DNA of 64,000 nucleotides from Bacteroidota bacterium (lineage in GTDB: Bacteria; Bacteroidota; Bacteroidia; Bacteroidales; JAAUTT01), in contig JAEYWD010000057.1 in the NCBI GenBank assembly GCA_023429135.1, positions 1 to 64,000 on the forward strand. The letters are read 5' to 3'. The notes below the pieces were generated by a model. The model searched no databases. It was not told the origin of the DNA and saw only the letters and a list, made by a program, of their open reading frames with translations. Below are positions 9,601 through 18,072 of this stretch, one piece after another; position 1 is the first letter of the stretch, and each line of letters begins with the position of its first letter. The position numbers and the translations under genes were made by a program.

Positions 9601-9916
9601 AAACATAATCGGTAGCCCCTTGTGTTAAACCCTCAATAGCTGCATCTTCGCCAATAACACCTGAAACAAAGATGAAGGGAATATCAGGTTGATTTGCCAA
9701 TGTGAATCTCAGGGCATCAATCCCATGATAACCAGGGACATTATAATCTGCCAGAATAATATCATAATCACAAGTTTGCAGCGCATTTTCAAAATCCGCT
9801 TTTGATTGAACCAGTTGAATTTTACAGACCCAATCATCAGACTCCAGTTTGCTTTTAACCAACTTAGCATCCTTCGGATCGTCTTCCAGGTGGAGAATAT
9901 TGATAATCCTGGGCAT
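6689..9916 (-). CDS. Hybrid histidine kinase, REC-PAS-PAS-GAF-PAS-HisKA-HATPase-REC
   Basis: The product has 1075 residues and no membrane segment or signal peptide, so it is a cytoplasmic sensor. Domains in order are a receiver (1-125, phospho-acceptor D57), two PAS domains with PAC segments (about 135-385), GAF (about 395-555), PAS (about 565-690), HisKA with H715 in NMSHEIRTPMN, HATPase_c with NNLLENAFKF, SDTGIGIP and GGTGLGLSIVKG, and a second receiver with D1007 in LMDIRLPD. It has receivers at both ends but no DNA-binding output. The gene starts 10 bp after the stop of the next kinase upstream, so it is the last gene of a MEDS-kinase-kinase operon. The signal is unknown. The leading receiver suggests that it takes a phosphoryl group from another kinase in the cluster. 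Confidence 0.92.
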   Translation of the reverse strand: MPRIINILHLEDDPKDAKLVKSKLESDDWVCKIQLVQSKADFENALQTCDYDIILADYNVPGYHGIDALRFTLANQPDIPFIFVSGVIGEDAAIEGLTQGATDYVLKQKMSRLVQAVKRALNESEIKKSNKRAERALKEKTEELDRYFSSALDLLCIADTEGYFIRLNPQWEPTLGYLISELEGRKFLDFVHPDDLENTLKAISMLNQQKEVLNFINRYRCKNGDYKWIEWRSLPEGNRIYAVARDITDRKETELKLKESEERLRLTLEATQIGIWDWDVKNDKWLASPIYYTMLGYEPKLTPVTRDEWLGQVHTEDRRFVNRKFQDVLSPDFNAYEYEARLLHADGNYRWQSVKGFVIGRDSKGDISRMLGIRIDIDEKKKAEEKLRRLNRELRAISNCNQALLRAENEMTLLNEICRIICEEAGYKMAWVGFAVHDDTKNIVPVSWAGVEAEYIEDLNLNWTDTGKGTGPVGTAIRTGQTTCIQNISVDPSTSPWRDKALKHSLNSCIALPLLNEKMQAFGALAIYSSEAGIFDADEKRLLEELAGDLAFGLITLRMKDERERAEKDLRKLSRAVEQSPVSIVITDVEGNIEYVNSRFTHVTGFSKEEVLGQNPRILKSGYMMPQIYEDLWNTISSGKVWNGEFHNKRKNGELYWELASISPIIDRSGKITNFLAVKEDITQIKRTEKELIEAKEKAEESDKLKTSFLCNMSHEIRTPMNAIIGFSDFLFDPSIPIEKRQYFSEIIKSRSYDLLRIIDDILDTSKLEVGQMSIVEQPVNICKLLLELLEYYKLRINNSKKAGAVEVILDVDVNLKGVYVFSDEHRLKQVLNNLLENAFKFTHKGSIKFGCKFQDDMDLLFYVSDTGIGIPEDKQSIIFDPFRQAEDLMSEREYGGTGLGLSIVKGIVTLLNGKIWFTSKLHKGSTFYFTLPFIESPVKESAVSHTPFNYKWENKTVLIVEDDLANSEHINWILSGKGLRILFAFNGEEALNIVEANPGINLILMDIRLPDVNGLTLTRLIRQKIFNLPIIAQTAFISVDDLKECIGAGCNNYISKPINKSKLLALVDHYLKES

Positions 9917-9926
9917 AAAAATTATA

Positions 9927-12503
9927 TTAAATCATTGATTCTTTCTCATATGGCAACGAAAAATAGAATGTGGCTCCTTCACCAACAACTCCTTCAGCCC
10001 AGACCTTACCTCCATGACGCTCAATAATACGGCGAACATTTGCCAAACCAATTCCGGTGCCTTCAAATTCACGAATCGGGTGCAACCGTTGAAAAACTCC
10101 AAAAAGGTTTTTTGAGTAGTTCATATCAAACCCCACACCATTATCCTTTACAAAAATCACCACATCACACTCATGAAAAGTTGAACCAATCTCTATTTTA
10201 GCAAGTTCTTTGGTCCGTGTAAACTTTAATGAATTTGATATAAGATTGACAAATACAATGCGCAGCAAAGATGAATCGCCATATAAGACGGGCAATTTAT
10301 GAATTATCCATTCTATTTTTCTTTTGGATATGTCAGGAGCCATTTCTGTCCTCACATCAGAAATAAGCGACTCGAGATTAACAAGCTGATGAATCATCTC
10401 CTGGCGCCCCATTCGTGAAAAGTCCAGCAGATCATCTATTAAATCCCCCATTCGCTCTGAAGATTCTGTAATATCATTAAGATAAGAGAGTGCAGTTTCG
10501 TCAAGAGAATTGGCCGCGTAATCAGAAAGCAACTCTACAAACCCATCAATATGACGCAGAGGAGCACGAAGATCATGTGAAACTGAATAAGCAAAAGCTT
10601 CAAGCTCTTTGTTTACTGCTTCGAGCTGAGCTGTTCTTGTGGCAACGCGCTGCTCCAGTTCCATATTAAGCTTACGCACCTCCTCTTCGGCCATTTTACG
10701 TTGGGTTATATCGCGCGAAATGGTCATCACGCTCGAAATATTACCCTCTTTATCCAATTCTGGAGAGGCATATATATTGTACCAATGATCAATATTATCA
10801 TTTTTAGGCCAAACCACATCCTCATCGCGGGCTAAACCCGTTGTAAAAACCTCCTTTATAAGAGATTGAAGCTTTTGTGCACTTTCATCAGGTAATGGTG
10901 AAACCTCCACTGGAGACGTTGACAATAATTTTTCTTTGGGAATTTGTGATTCTCTCAAATATACAGGATTAATATAAGTACGCTTACATTCACGATTGTA
11001 ACGGGCAATAATATCGGGTGAATTTTCAACAAGGGTTCGAAACACCTTTTGGCCCTCAAAAACGGCTTCTTCTGCCCGCTTTCGCTCAGCAATTTCCCAT
11101 GCCAGGTCAGCGATAAGTGAAATTGTTTGAATATCCTTTTCGTTATAATCGGAAGGTTTATTACCAACCCCAAGTATAGCAGTTATTTTGTCTCCTCTCA
11201 AAACCGGGACAACTAATTCCCGGTAAACCACCGCATGCCCCTCCGGCATTCCTTTTAGATGAGGTAAATTTGGTAAATCATTATGAATTACTGGCTTTTT
11301 AACTTTAACACAGTCTGTCCAAACTCCCCCACTTTCGATAGGATAGTGTATTCCCTTGCCTTCTGCCCTGCAGAAGTCTCTTTTAGTTTGTGTGGACCAG
11401 TTCTGTAACCAAATAGTTTCCTGATCCATTTCAACAAAATGATAGAAACCAATAAGACTATTTGTAAGTCGCTCAGTCACATTTAGCGTTTCTTCCAAAA
11501 GTTCGTCCAAAGAATGATCCATGGAATAATGGATAAGATGAAGTCGTGCGGCATTAATAGCATCGTTAACCACACGTTCTGTAATATCACTTGCAAATAC
11601 TGAGGCTCCAATCACTTCCCCATCATCAGACCGGATAGGATTATGCGATACTTGAAAATAAGGTCTGGAAAGATCTATTTCGCCCGAATATGCGTCATCT
11701 GTAAAATGTTCACCAGCTAAAGTCCTGTCGAGATTCTCCTTTGCTTTTTCTCTATCCTCTGGAACAGACATATAACTTAAAATACTTTTTCCGTGCTGTA
11801 TTTCAACATTATAAATTAAACGCATAATCTCTGCATGAGCCTTATTGAAACTTGTGTAACAATAGCTTTTATCTACCGAAAAAATAAGTGAATCTGTACT
11901 GTTAATAATTCCATGTATGGTTAAATACTGATCCTCAAGTGCTCTTTCAGTTTTCCTTCTTTCCTCAACTTCTTTTAGAAGATTTATATTAAGTAACTCA
12001 TATTCCTTAACACGCTCTTTAACTTTCTTTTCAAGACAATCCCTGGTTTCGAGTAAAGCGTTCCGCTGAATTCTGTTCTCAAGAGAAAGTGATATAAAGT
12101 TCCCAAGATTACAAACAAATGGCTTGTATTGATTAAATTCTTCGATTTCAGATATTTTAAAAACAAAAAAACCAAAACGATAATCCATAGTCTGTAGCGG
12201 AAAGACAAAATAATCAGCTTCCGATTCGAATCGGCATGCACTATGCTTGGGAATCACAACAATTTCATCATTACCACAATATGCATTACATTTGGCACAT
12301 TGTATTTCTTCAAATCCTTCCTGAGAAGATATATTGCCTAAACAAATCTTACAGTAATCATTTCCAGGAATATAGGATAATGATTTTGCATAAAAATCAG
12401 CAATACTTTTCCGATCAGGCAATAGAAAAATAATATTCTGAGATGCCATAAGCTGACTTAAAATGCCTGCATCAATCCGTCCCGACCTGGTCTTAAAATC
12501 CAT
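9927..12503 (-). CDS. Histidine kinase with N-terminal Cys cluster, PAS-GAF-PAS-HisKA-HATPase
   Basis: I choose the ATG at 12503 (MDFKTRSGRIDAGILS) over a TTG eight codons upstream, giving 858 residues. The N-terminal 150 residues carry CKIC and, 17 residues on, CAKCNAYC, a spacing that suggests a metal site. A coiled coil follows (KKVKERVKEYELL), then PAS, a GAF of the GMPEGHAVVYRELVVPVL type, a second PAS, HisKA (YSVSHDLRAPLRHIDGF) and HATPase_c (NLISNSLKF, DNGVGFD, GTGIGLANVRRI). The core is of the kind found in phytochrome-like and methanogen kinases. No membrane span is visible. The next gene in the direction of reading follows after 10 bp, and the MEDS gene lies 60 bp before it, suggesting a shared sensory complex. 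Confidence 0.9.
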   Translation of the reverse strand: MDFKTRSGRIDAGILSQLMASQNIIFLLPDRKSIADFYAKSLSYIPGNDYCKICLGNISSQEGFEEIQCAKCNAYCGNDEIVVIPKHSACRFESEADYFVFPLQTMDYRFGFFVFKISEIEEFNQYKPFVCNLGNFISLSLENRIQRNALLETRDCLEKKVKERVKEYELLNINLLKEVEERRKTERALEDQYLTIHGIINSTDSLIFSVDKSYCYTSFNKAHAEIMRLIYNVEIQHGKSILSYMSVPEDREKAKENLDRTLAGEHFTDDAYSGEIDLSRPYFQVSHNPIRSDDGEVIGASVFASDITERVVNDAINAARLHLIHYSMDHSLDELLEETLNVTERLTNSLIGFYHFVEMDQETIWLQNWSTQTKRDFCRAEGKGIHYPIESGGVWTDCVKVKKPVIHNDLPNLPHLKGMPEGHAVVYRELVVPVLRGDKITAILGVGNKPSDYNEKDIQTISLIADLAWEIAERKRAEEAVFEGQKVFRTLVENSPDIIARYNRECKRTYINPVYLRESQIPKEKLLSTSPVEVSPLPDESAQKLQSLIKEVFTTGLARDEDVVWPKNDNIDHWYNIYASPELDKEGNISSVMTISRDITQRKMAEEEVRKLNMELEQRVATRTAQLEAVNKELEAFAYSVSHDLRAPLRHIDGFVELLSDYAANSLDETALSYLNDITESSERMGDLIDDLLDFSRMGRQEMIHQLVNLESLISDVRTEMAPDISKRKIEWIIHKLPVLYGDSSLLRIVFVNLISNSLKFTRTKELAKIEIGSTFHECDVVIFVKDNGVGFDMNYSKNLFGVFQRLHPIREFEGTGIGLANVRRIIERHGGKVWAEGVVGEGATFYFSLPYEKESMI

Positions 12504-12563
12504 CGCTAATTGATATTGAATAAACAAAACTACCGGACTTAACCTTATCTCACCTTAAGGTTC

Positions 12564-13154
12564 TCACTGATAATAAGGGTTTTGCACCACCTGCCCCTGG
12601 GCTATGATAAAAGGATGGATCTGAAGAACCTTAAATAAAGTTGCTCCATCAAATTTTCGGGCATCGTACTGGCACATACCTATATGCGGGAAAGTCACAT
12701 TGATAGAATTAATTAACGTCTCATATTCCAGAATACGTTCCGATCCGGGAATATTTCTCAAAGCCCAGGACATCTCTCCGCTAACCCTTGATCCGGTGAA
12801 TCCGGATTTCTCTGCTATTACGTAACGCTCCTTCAAACTTTCTATGACCTCAGGGGGATTGAAATGTCCGTGCGGACAATAAGCCATTTCAGCATCTTTA
12901 ATCAAAAATGCGCCCTCTTTTTCTAATCTCTCTACATCAACACCTGCTTCTTCAAGCCATTTTATAATCTCACCTGATGGTGTAGAATCAGAAAAATAAC
13001 GCACCATTTGCTTTTGTTTAATACCTGCAATCAGGTATTCGGATACAATTTTTCTTCTTTGTTCCTCACTCTCGTAAATCAAACATATATGCGGAGATTT
13101 GGGTATTTCTTCGCTTGAAAAACCTAAGTCAAAACGAGCTTCGTTGGTTTTCAT
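12564..13154 (-). CDS. MEDS-domain (DcmR-like) sensory protein
   Basis: The product has 196 residues. Motifs such as HICLIYESEEQRRKIVSEYL, a glycine- and proline-bearing middle and GEMSWALRNIPGSERILEYE match the MEDS domain, first described in methanogen and methylotroph sensors such as DcmR. These proteins usually sit beside or inside histidine kinases and are thought to bind small ligands or take part in signalling; the exact ligand is not known to me. Here the domain stands alone and leads an operon with two kinases. The start is supported by an AAAGGAGG sequence 8 nt upstream of the ATG, unusually strong for this phylum. The protein is soluble, with no signal peptide. It might feed the Cys-cluster kinase, but that is inference. 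Confidence 0.8.
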   Translation of the reverse strand: MKTNEARFDLGFSSEEIPKSPHICLIYESEEQRRKIVSEYLIAGIKQKQMVRYFSDSTPSGEIIKWLEEAGVDVERLEKEGAFLIKDAEMAYCPHGHFNPPEVIESLKERYVIAEKSGFTGSRVSGEMSWALRNIPGSERILEYETLINSINVTFPHIGMCQYDARKFDGATLFKVLQIHPFIIAQGQVVQNPYYQ

Positions 13155-13175
13155 GTAAAGCCTCCTTTCTAAATG
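13155..13175 (-). promoter_or_regulatory. Strong Shine-Dalgarno of the MEDS gene
   Basis: Read on the minus strand, AGAAAGGAGGCTTTAC directly precedes the ATG at 13154. An 8-nt perfect anti-SD match is rare in Bacteroidota, where most leaders are AT-rich. It decides the start. Confidence 0.6.
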
Positions 13176-13387
13176 ATTAACCCTAATATTTGAGCAACTT
13201 ATTTGAACAACATCGGTCGAATGAATTGAAAGAATTTAAAAAACCCCAATAAATTGTTGCATATTCATCTGAAATTTACGAAAAATTTCCAAAAATATTC
13301 CATCTTTTTAGTGTTTATTAAAGAAATTTATGACTTTTAAATGATGTTGTCAGGCAAAATACTTTCTCGAAATCAGACTTTCTGATC

Positions 13388-15325
13388 CTAAACAGTTAGA
13401 TATTTACCAATAACGGACAATAGTTTATCTAAACGCAGGGGTTTGGCAATATGCTCAACACAACCGGCATTTAATGCTTTAATTCTGTCTTCTCCTGAGG
13501 CGTAGGCGGTTTGAGCGATTATTTTCATATTTTGATTCCGGAGAAGAATTTGTCGGGTGACTTCGTACCCTGAAATATCAGGTAATCCAATATCCATAAG
13601 AATAACGTCGGGATTTCGTTCAAGAGCTAACTTTATTGCATCGTTGCCATTGGAAACATAAAACAATTCCAATCCAGTATCCGAAAGCATCTCTAAAATT
13701 AAGTCGAGGTTATATTGATCATCTTCAACTATGAGCACTGTTTTATTACTAAAAAGAAAGTCGGATAAAACAGGTTCGTCTTTGGTGGACTTTTCGGATG
13801 GAACAACGCCCGGCAACCTGTATTCGATGGTAAAAAAAAATGTACTGCCTTTCCCTGGTTCCGACTCAATCCAAACATCTCCCCCTAATAATCCTGTTAA
13901 CCCTTTTACAATGGGCAACCCAAGACCATTACCACCATAAAAAGGCCCATTGTTCGATTTAAGTTGAGCAAAACGCTCAAAAATAAATGCATGCTTTTCT
14001 TTAGGGATACCAATTCCGGTATCGGAAACATAAAACTCAAGAAGATTCTTCTCATTTAACCGGCATCCTACCTCAATCTTTCCTTTGGAAGTGAATTTTA
14101 TGGCATTGCCAATAAGATTTGTAAGTATTTGTTTTAATTTGAAAATATCAGTAACAAAAGATCCAATATTCCCGGTTTTAAACACAAATCCCAAATCGCC
14201 CTTATTTAGTCTGACCTTTTGTTCGTTATAAAAATCCCTGAGTTCGCAAAACAAATTTCCGAGATTACAATGATCGTAAGTAATAGTTAATTGACCGGCT
14301 TCAATTTTCGAAATATCGAGTATATCGTCTATAATCACCAACAGATCGTTACAGCGTTGGTTTATTATTTCACAAAAACGCTCTACATTTTCTTTGTTGT
14401 CGATCTCATCTTTTAACAAACCTGAGAAACCAACAATTGCGTTCATGGGAGTGCGTATCTCGTGACTCATATTTTGAAGAAAAGCTGTTTTTAGCCGATC
14501 ACTTTCCTCAGCCTTTTCCTTGGCAAGTATCAACTCCAACTCAGTCTCTTTTCTTCGGGTTATATCGTGATAATTCAACAATACACCATTAATGACCTTA
14601 TTTTGAATTTGATTGGATGCTGTCAATTCGATCCATTTATAACTACCATCCTTGCATTTATATCTGAATTCAAAGGTACTGACCTCCGCCGCATTCGATA
14701 TTAAATTATAATAAATACGGGAAACATAATCCAAATCATCAGGATGGACATTGTTCATAGTACTTTCTCCGATAAGCTCTTCGGGCTTCCATCCAAAAAT
14801 ACGTTCAATATTAGGGCTTTTATAGCGGTTAATGCCATGAACATCAACAATAGCAATCACGTCGTAAATATTGGCAATCATAGCCCTTTGCTTTTCTTCG
14901 TTGGCCTTAACCGTTTGTTCAGCAATACGAAGCCGGTGCTCATTCTCAATTACCTGAACAGTTCCTGTCACGCGGATAGGGATCATGTCCAAAAAATTGG
15001 AATCCTTAATTATATAATCCCGTGCTCCGAGTTTCATCATCTCTACAGCAATACGTTCATCTCCACGACCGGTGGATACAATGAAGGGAGGTAAAGAATT
15101 GTTTTCTTCGAACCAGCGGGTCACAAACTCTATCCCGGTTAAATCAGGTAATCCGTAATCCAATATCATAAGAAAAGGCTCATACTTTCTAAGCCAGACG
15201 AAAGCTTCGGAAGCGGAAAAAACACATACCGGTTTAAAGCCACAATCTCTTATTTTTTCAGCAAGAAGATCTGACAAACCAGCATCATCTTCAATTATCA
15301 GTATTATTTTAGAATTAATATCCAT
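13388..15325 (-). CDS. Hybrid histidine kinase, REC-PAS-HisKA-HATPase-REC
   Basis: The product has 645 residues and no membrane segment. It opens with a receiver (phospho-acceptor D56 in MILDYGLPD), followed by one PAS domain with PAC (about 145-260), HisKA with NMSHEIRTPMNAIVGF, HATPase_c with NLIGNAIKF, SDTGIGIP and GNGLGLPIVKG, and a C-terminal receiver with LMDIGLPD. The layout is a shorter version of the kinase at 6689, and the HisKA-HATPase-REC halves are visibly similar, so the two probably arose by duplication. It is the last gene of a three-gene operon with the receiver protein and the PAS kinase upstream. No output domain is present, so the signal must leave through another protein or act on protein partners. 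Confidence 0.92.
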   Translation of the reverse strand: MDINSKIILIIEDDAGLSDLLAEKIRDCGFKPVCVFSASEAFVWLRKYEPFLMILDYGLPDLTGIEFVTRWFEENNSLPPFIVSTGRGDERIAVEMMKLGARDYIIKDSNFLDMIPIRVTGTVQVIENEHRLRIAEQTVKANEEKQRAMIANIYDVIAIVDVHGINRYKSPNIERIFGWKPEELIGESTMNNVHPDDLDYVSRIYYNLISNAAEVSTFEFRYKCKDGSYKWIELTASNQIQNKVINGVLLNYHDITRRKETELELILAKEKAEESDRLKTAFLQNMSHEIRTPMNAIVGFSGLLKDEIDNKENVERFCEIINQRCNDLLVIIDDILDISKIEAGQLTITYDHCNLGNLFCELRDFYNEQKVRLNKGDLGFVFKTGNIGSFVTDIFKLKQILTNLIGNAIKFTSKGKIEVGCRLNEKNLLEFYVSDTGIGIPKEKHAFIFERFAQLKSNNGPFYGGNGLGLPIVKGLTGLLGGDVWIESEPGKGSTFFFTIEYRLPGVVPSEKSTKDEPVLSDFLFSNKTVLIVEDDQYNLDLILEMLSDTGLELFYVSNGNDAIKLALERNPDVILMDIGLPDISGYEVTRQILLRNQNMKIIAQTAYASGEDRIKALNAGCVEHIAKPLRLDKLLSVIGKYLTV

Positions 15326-15362
15326 TTATATACTTAATAACATGAGGTGTTAGGATGAAAAA

Positions 15363-15794
15363 TTAAATTTTCACTACCTGAATAAATAGTCCCAGATTCC
15401 GCAACGTTTCCGAAAACTTAACAAAATCGACGGGTTTAGTTATATATATATTACACCCAATTTTATAGCACATTTCCACCTCCCTGGGATCGTCGGTGGT
15501 TGTGAGCATTATTATCGGAATGTCCTTATACTCTCCATTAGCCTTTAATCTTCGGAGTACCTCAACTCCATCCATTTTAGGCATATTAATATCCAGCAGC
15601 AATAAGTAACTCTTGCTTTTATCCCGGTTTTCGGTTTTACTCGTGCCTTCAAAAAACTGCCATGCTTCTTCTCCATTTGCAAACCTGATAATTTTGTTAC
15701 AAATACCCGAATCGCGGAGACCCAATTTGATTAATTCGGCATGTCCATCGTCGTCTTCGGCAATCAGGATTATAAGCTCTTTATATCCTTCCAT
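15363..15794 (-). CDS. Single-domain response regulator (receiver only)
   Basis: The 143-residue protein is a complete receiver domain and nothing else. The acidic pocket EDD is at 13-15, the phospho-acceptor is D68 in LLLDINMPKMDG, the switch threonine lies in IIMLTTTDD, and the conserved lysine in YITKPVDF. Its length and NMPKMDG loop resemble Rcp1-type partners of phytochrome-like kinases, which fits the two neighbouring PAS kinases. It sits between them, 15 bp after the upstream kinase gene and about 38 bp before the next. It probably shuttles phosphoryl groups within a relay, or acts by protein binding, because it has no DNA-binding domain. Confidence 0.92.
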   Translation of the reverse strand: MEGYKELIILIAEDDDGHAELIKLGLRDSGICNKIIRFANGEEAWQFFEGTSKTENRDKSKSYLLLLDINMPKMDGVEVLRRLKANGEYKDIPIIMLTTTDDPREVEMCYKIGCNIYITKPVDFVKFSETLRNLGLFIQVVKI

Positions 15795-15809
15795 ATAATT
15801 AGAATTGAA

Positions 15810-17882
15810 TTATTCTGAAAACTCAGTATTCAAAAGTTCAACAAAAAAATTACTTCCAACTCCTTCTTCCGATTCTACCCATATTTTCCCTTTATGCTTA
15901 TCGGCAATACGTTTAGCGATACTAAGGCCCAAACCTTCGCCAGTAACCTCAGTTGAAGAGCCAACCCGGTAAAATACATCCCATATCCTGTTTTGATGAC
16001 GAACAGAAATGCCCATTCCGGTATCCTGAACTTTGTAAATTACCTTATTGTATCTGGCCTTACCTGATATACAAATCTTTAATGGTCGTCCACTGTCCCG
16101 ATACTTGATTGCATTTATTATGATATTTGAAAACAACTGGTTAAGTTGTGCACTATCTCCGTAACAATCGGGCAGCGCTTCGATATTTGCTGTTGCCCCA
16201 ATTTCGGAAAGTTGAAAGCCAATATTTTCAAGTATTGTTTTGAAAAGCAGATCCATATTGACTTTAACGATGTTCATTTTAATACGGCCTGTTCTTGAAA
16301 TTTGAAGAAGTCCGTTAATCAGTGAATCCATTTTTGCCACATTCGATAAAATGAAATTCAACGTACGGGGAATCTCTTCAGAAGTAATGTTTTGAATCAT
16401 TTGTTTTTTTTCAGATTCGAAATTGCAATCTGCAATACCGCTGGTAATTGCATCGACATGCTTCTGAAAACGCTGACTGAATCCCTGGATATTTACCAAA
16501 GGGGAACGAAGATCGTGCGATGCTACATAAAGATAGTTTTCAAGTTCCTTGTTCTTTTCCTGAATAATTGCCTGAATTTCGTGAACAGCAGTTATATCCG
16601 TTGTAATGGTGGCAAATTTATTTGGCCCGGGAGATACAACTGAAATAATGAAATGCTTATCCATTGGAGCATAATAAGTTGCATACTCAAACGCTTCACC
16701 ACTTAATGCAACCTTTGAGAACTCATCGAGATATGGAGGAACAGCCATCTGGTAAACTTCAGATCCGAGCATCCCTAAAGCATCCTCCTTTTTAATTCCG
16801 GTAATTGCAGTATAGGCTTTATTACAATCTACTATCCTATAATCTTTGGGTTTGCCATTATCATCGAAAATTACTTCATGAATTACAACCATTTCAGTCA
16901 TTGCATTGAACAAAGTAGTTAACTTGGTCTCACTTTCCTTAAGTTTATCTTCGTTGAGTTTTCGTTGGGTAATATCACGGCTGGAAGCATGAATTTCTTT
17001 CAGTTTCCCTGAAGTATCATCAAATATTGACTTTAGAACGGTTTCGAACCAGATATAAATACCACCTTTGCTTAAAATGCGAAATGTAAATGTTGTTATT
17101 GATGGATTTGCGATAACATTCTGCCACGATTCTTCGATCTTAGCTTTGTCCTCGGGATGAATGAATTCGAAAGCCGAACGACCTATAAGTTCTTTAGGGT
17201 CGTATCCTAGCAGGGTTTTGCATGATGGCGAAACATAAAGAAATTCCCCATTTTCGTTGTGACTAGCAATAATATCGGTTGAATTCTCGGCCAGTAATCG
17301 AAATAACGATTCTGATTCCTTCTGGGCTTGCTCTATTTTTTTCCTATCTGTAATATCAATGCCAAAACCCATTAAATAACGCTGCTCAGGAGTATCAAAA
17401 CTAATTCCGGTCATCAGAAAAGGTATATATTCTCCTTTTTTATTTAGTAATGGCGATTCCAGCACATTTTCGCCTTTTTCCATAACCAGATCTACAGCCT
17501 GCTGAACAATTGGCTCCACTCCAGGCACATGCCATTCCATAATATGACGGTTTCTGATTTCGTTGGCTGTAAAACCAAGCAGCTTTTCATGATTTTTATT
17601 CCAGTAGATAAGCCGTAACTGAGGGTAGGTATACAAATAAAAAATACCGGGAAGGCATTCCAACACTTTCTGGTTAAACTCTTTTTCATTTTTAAGCTTT
17701 TCTTCAGCCTTCCAACGTTCGGCAATATCTTTCTGATAGTTCCCCTGTAATATCTCATGCTCCTTTTGCAGAACATGAAGATCGGCTTTACTTTTATTAA
17801 GCTGTGCCTTAAGGGTGCTATTTTGCAGCTTCAACTGTTCAACTAACTCCTCCAACTCTTCAACCTTAGGTTTCTCCTTCAT
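15810..17882 (-). CDS. PAS histidine kinase (three to four PAS, HisKA, HATPase)
   Basis: I use the ATG at 17882 (MKEKPKVEELEELVEQLK) instead of a TTG three codons upstream, giving 690 residues. An N-terminal coiled coil (about 1-75) leads into PAS domains at about 80-190, 195-315 and 320-435, the first two with PAC-like ends (ITDRKK, ITQRKLNE). HisKA has YVASHDLRSPLVNIQGF, interrupted by a Lys/Glu-rich insertion, and HATPase_c has NIIINAIKY, DTGMGIS and GEGLGLSIAKRI. There is no receiver or membrane span. It is the first gene of the operon leading to the single-domain receiver, its likely partner. It diverges from the large GH43/GH51 gene with a 190-bp gap, so control of that enzyme by this system is conceivable but unproven. 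Confidence 0.9.
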   Translation of the reverse strand: MKEKPKVEELEELVEQLKLQNSTLKAQLNKSKADLHVLQKEHEILQGNYQKDIAERWKAEEKLKNEKEFNQKVLECLPGIFYLYTYPQLRLIYWNKNHEKLLGFTANEIRNRHIMEWHVPGVEPIVQQAVDLVMEKGENVLESPLLNKKGEYIPFLMTGISFDTPEQRYLMGFGIDITDRKKIEQAQKESESLFRLLAENSTDIIASHNENGEFLYVSPSCKTLLGYDPKELIGRSAFEFIHPEDKAKIEESWQNVIANPSITTFTFRILSKGGIYIWFETVLKSIFDDTSGKLKEIHASSRDITQRKLNEDKLKESETKLTTLFNAMTEMVVIHEVIFDDNGKPKDYRIVDCNKAYTAITGIKKEDALGMLGSEVYQMAVPPYLDEFSKVALSGEAFEYATYYAPMDKHFIISVVSPGPNKFATITTDITAVHEIQAIIQEKNKELENYLYVASHDLRSPLVNIQGFSQRFQKHVDAITSGIADCNFESEKKQMIQNITSEEIPRTLNFILSNVAKMDSLINGLLQISRTGRIKMNIVKVNMDLLFKTILENIGFQLSEIGATANIEALPDCYGDSAQLNQLFSNIIINAIKYRDSGRPLKICISGKARYNKVIYKVQDTGMGISVRHQNRIWDVFYRVGSSTEVTGEGLGLSIAKRIADKHKGKIWVESEEGVGSNFFVELLNTEFSE

Positions 17883-18072
17883 CGCTGTCAAAATTTAGAA
17901 AATAGCAGGTCATCATTAAAGTTACAATTTTTTCTGCACAACATATATACGTTAAAAATTTAAAATGAAGCTTTTAAACAGGTAGGATCTGAATGCGAAG
18001 TTTCTAACCAAATCTGATAATGAAAAGATTGATTTATTTCATTTAATTGTTATTTTTACACTTATAAATAAA

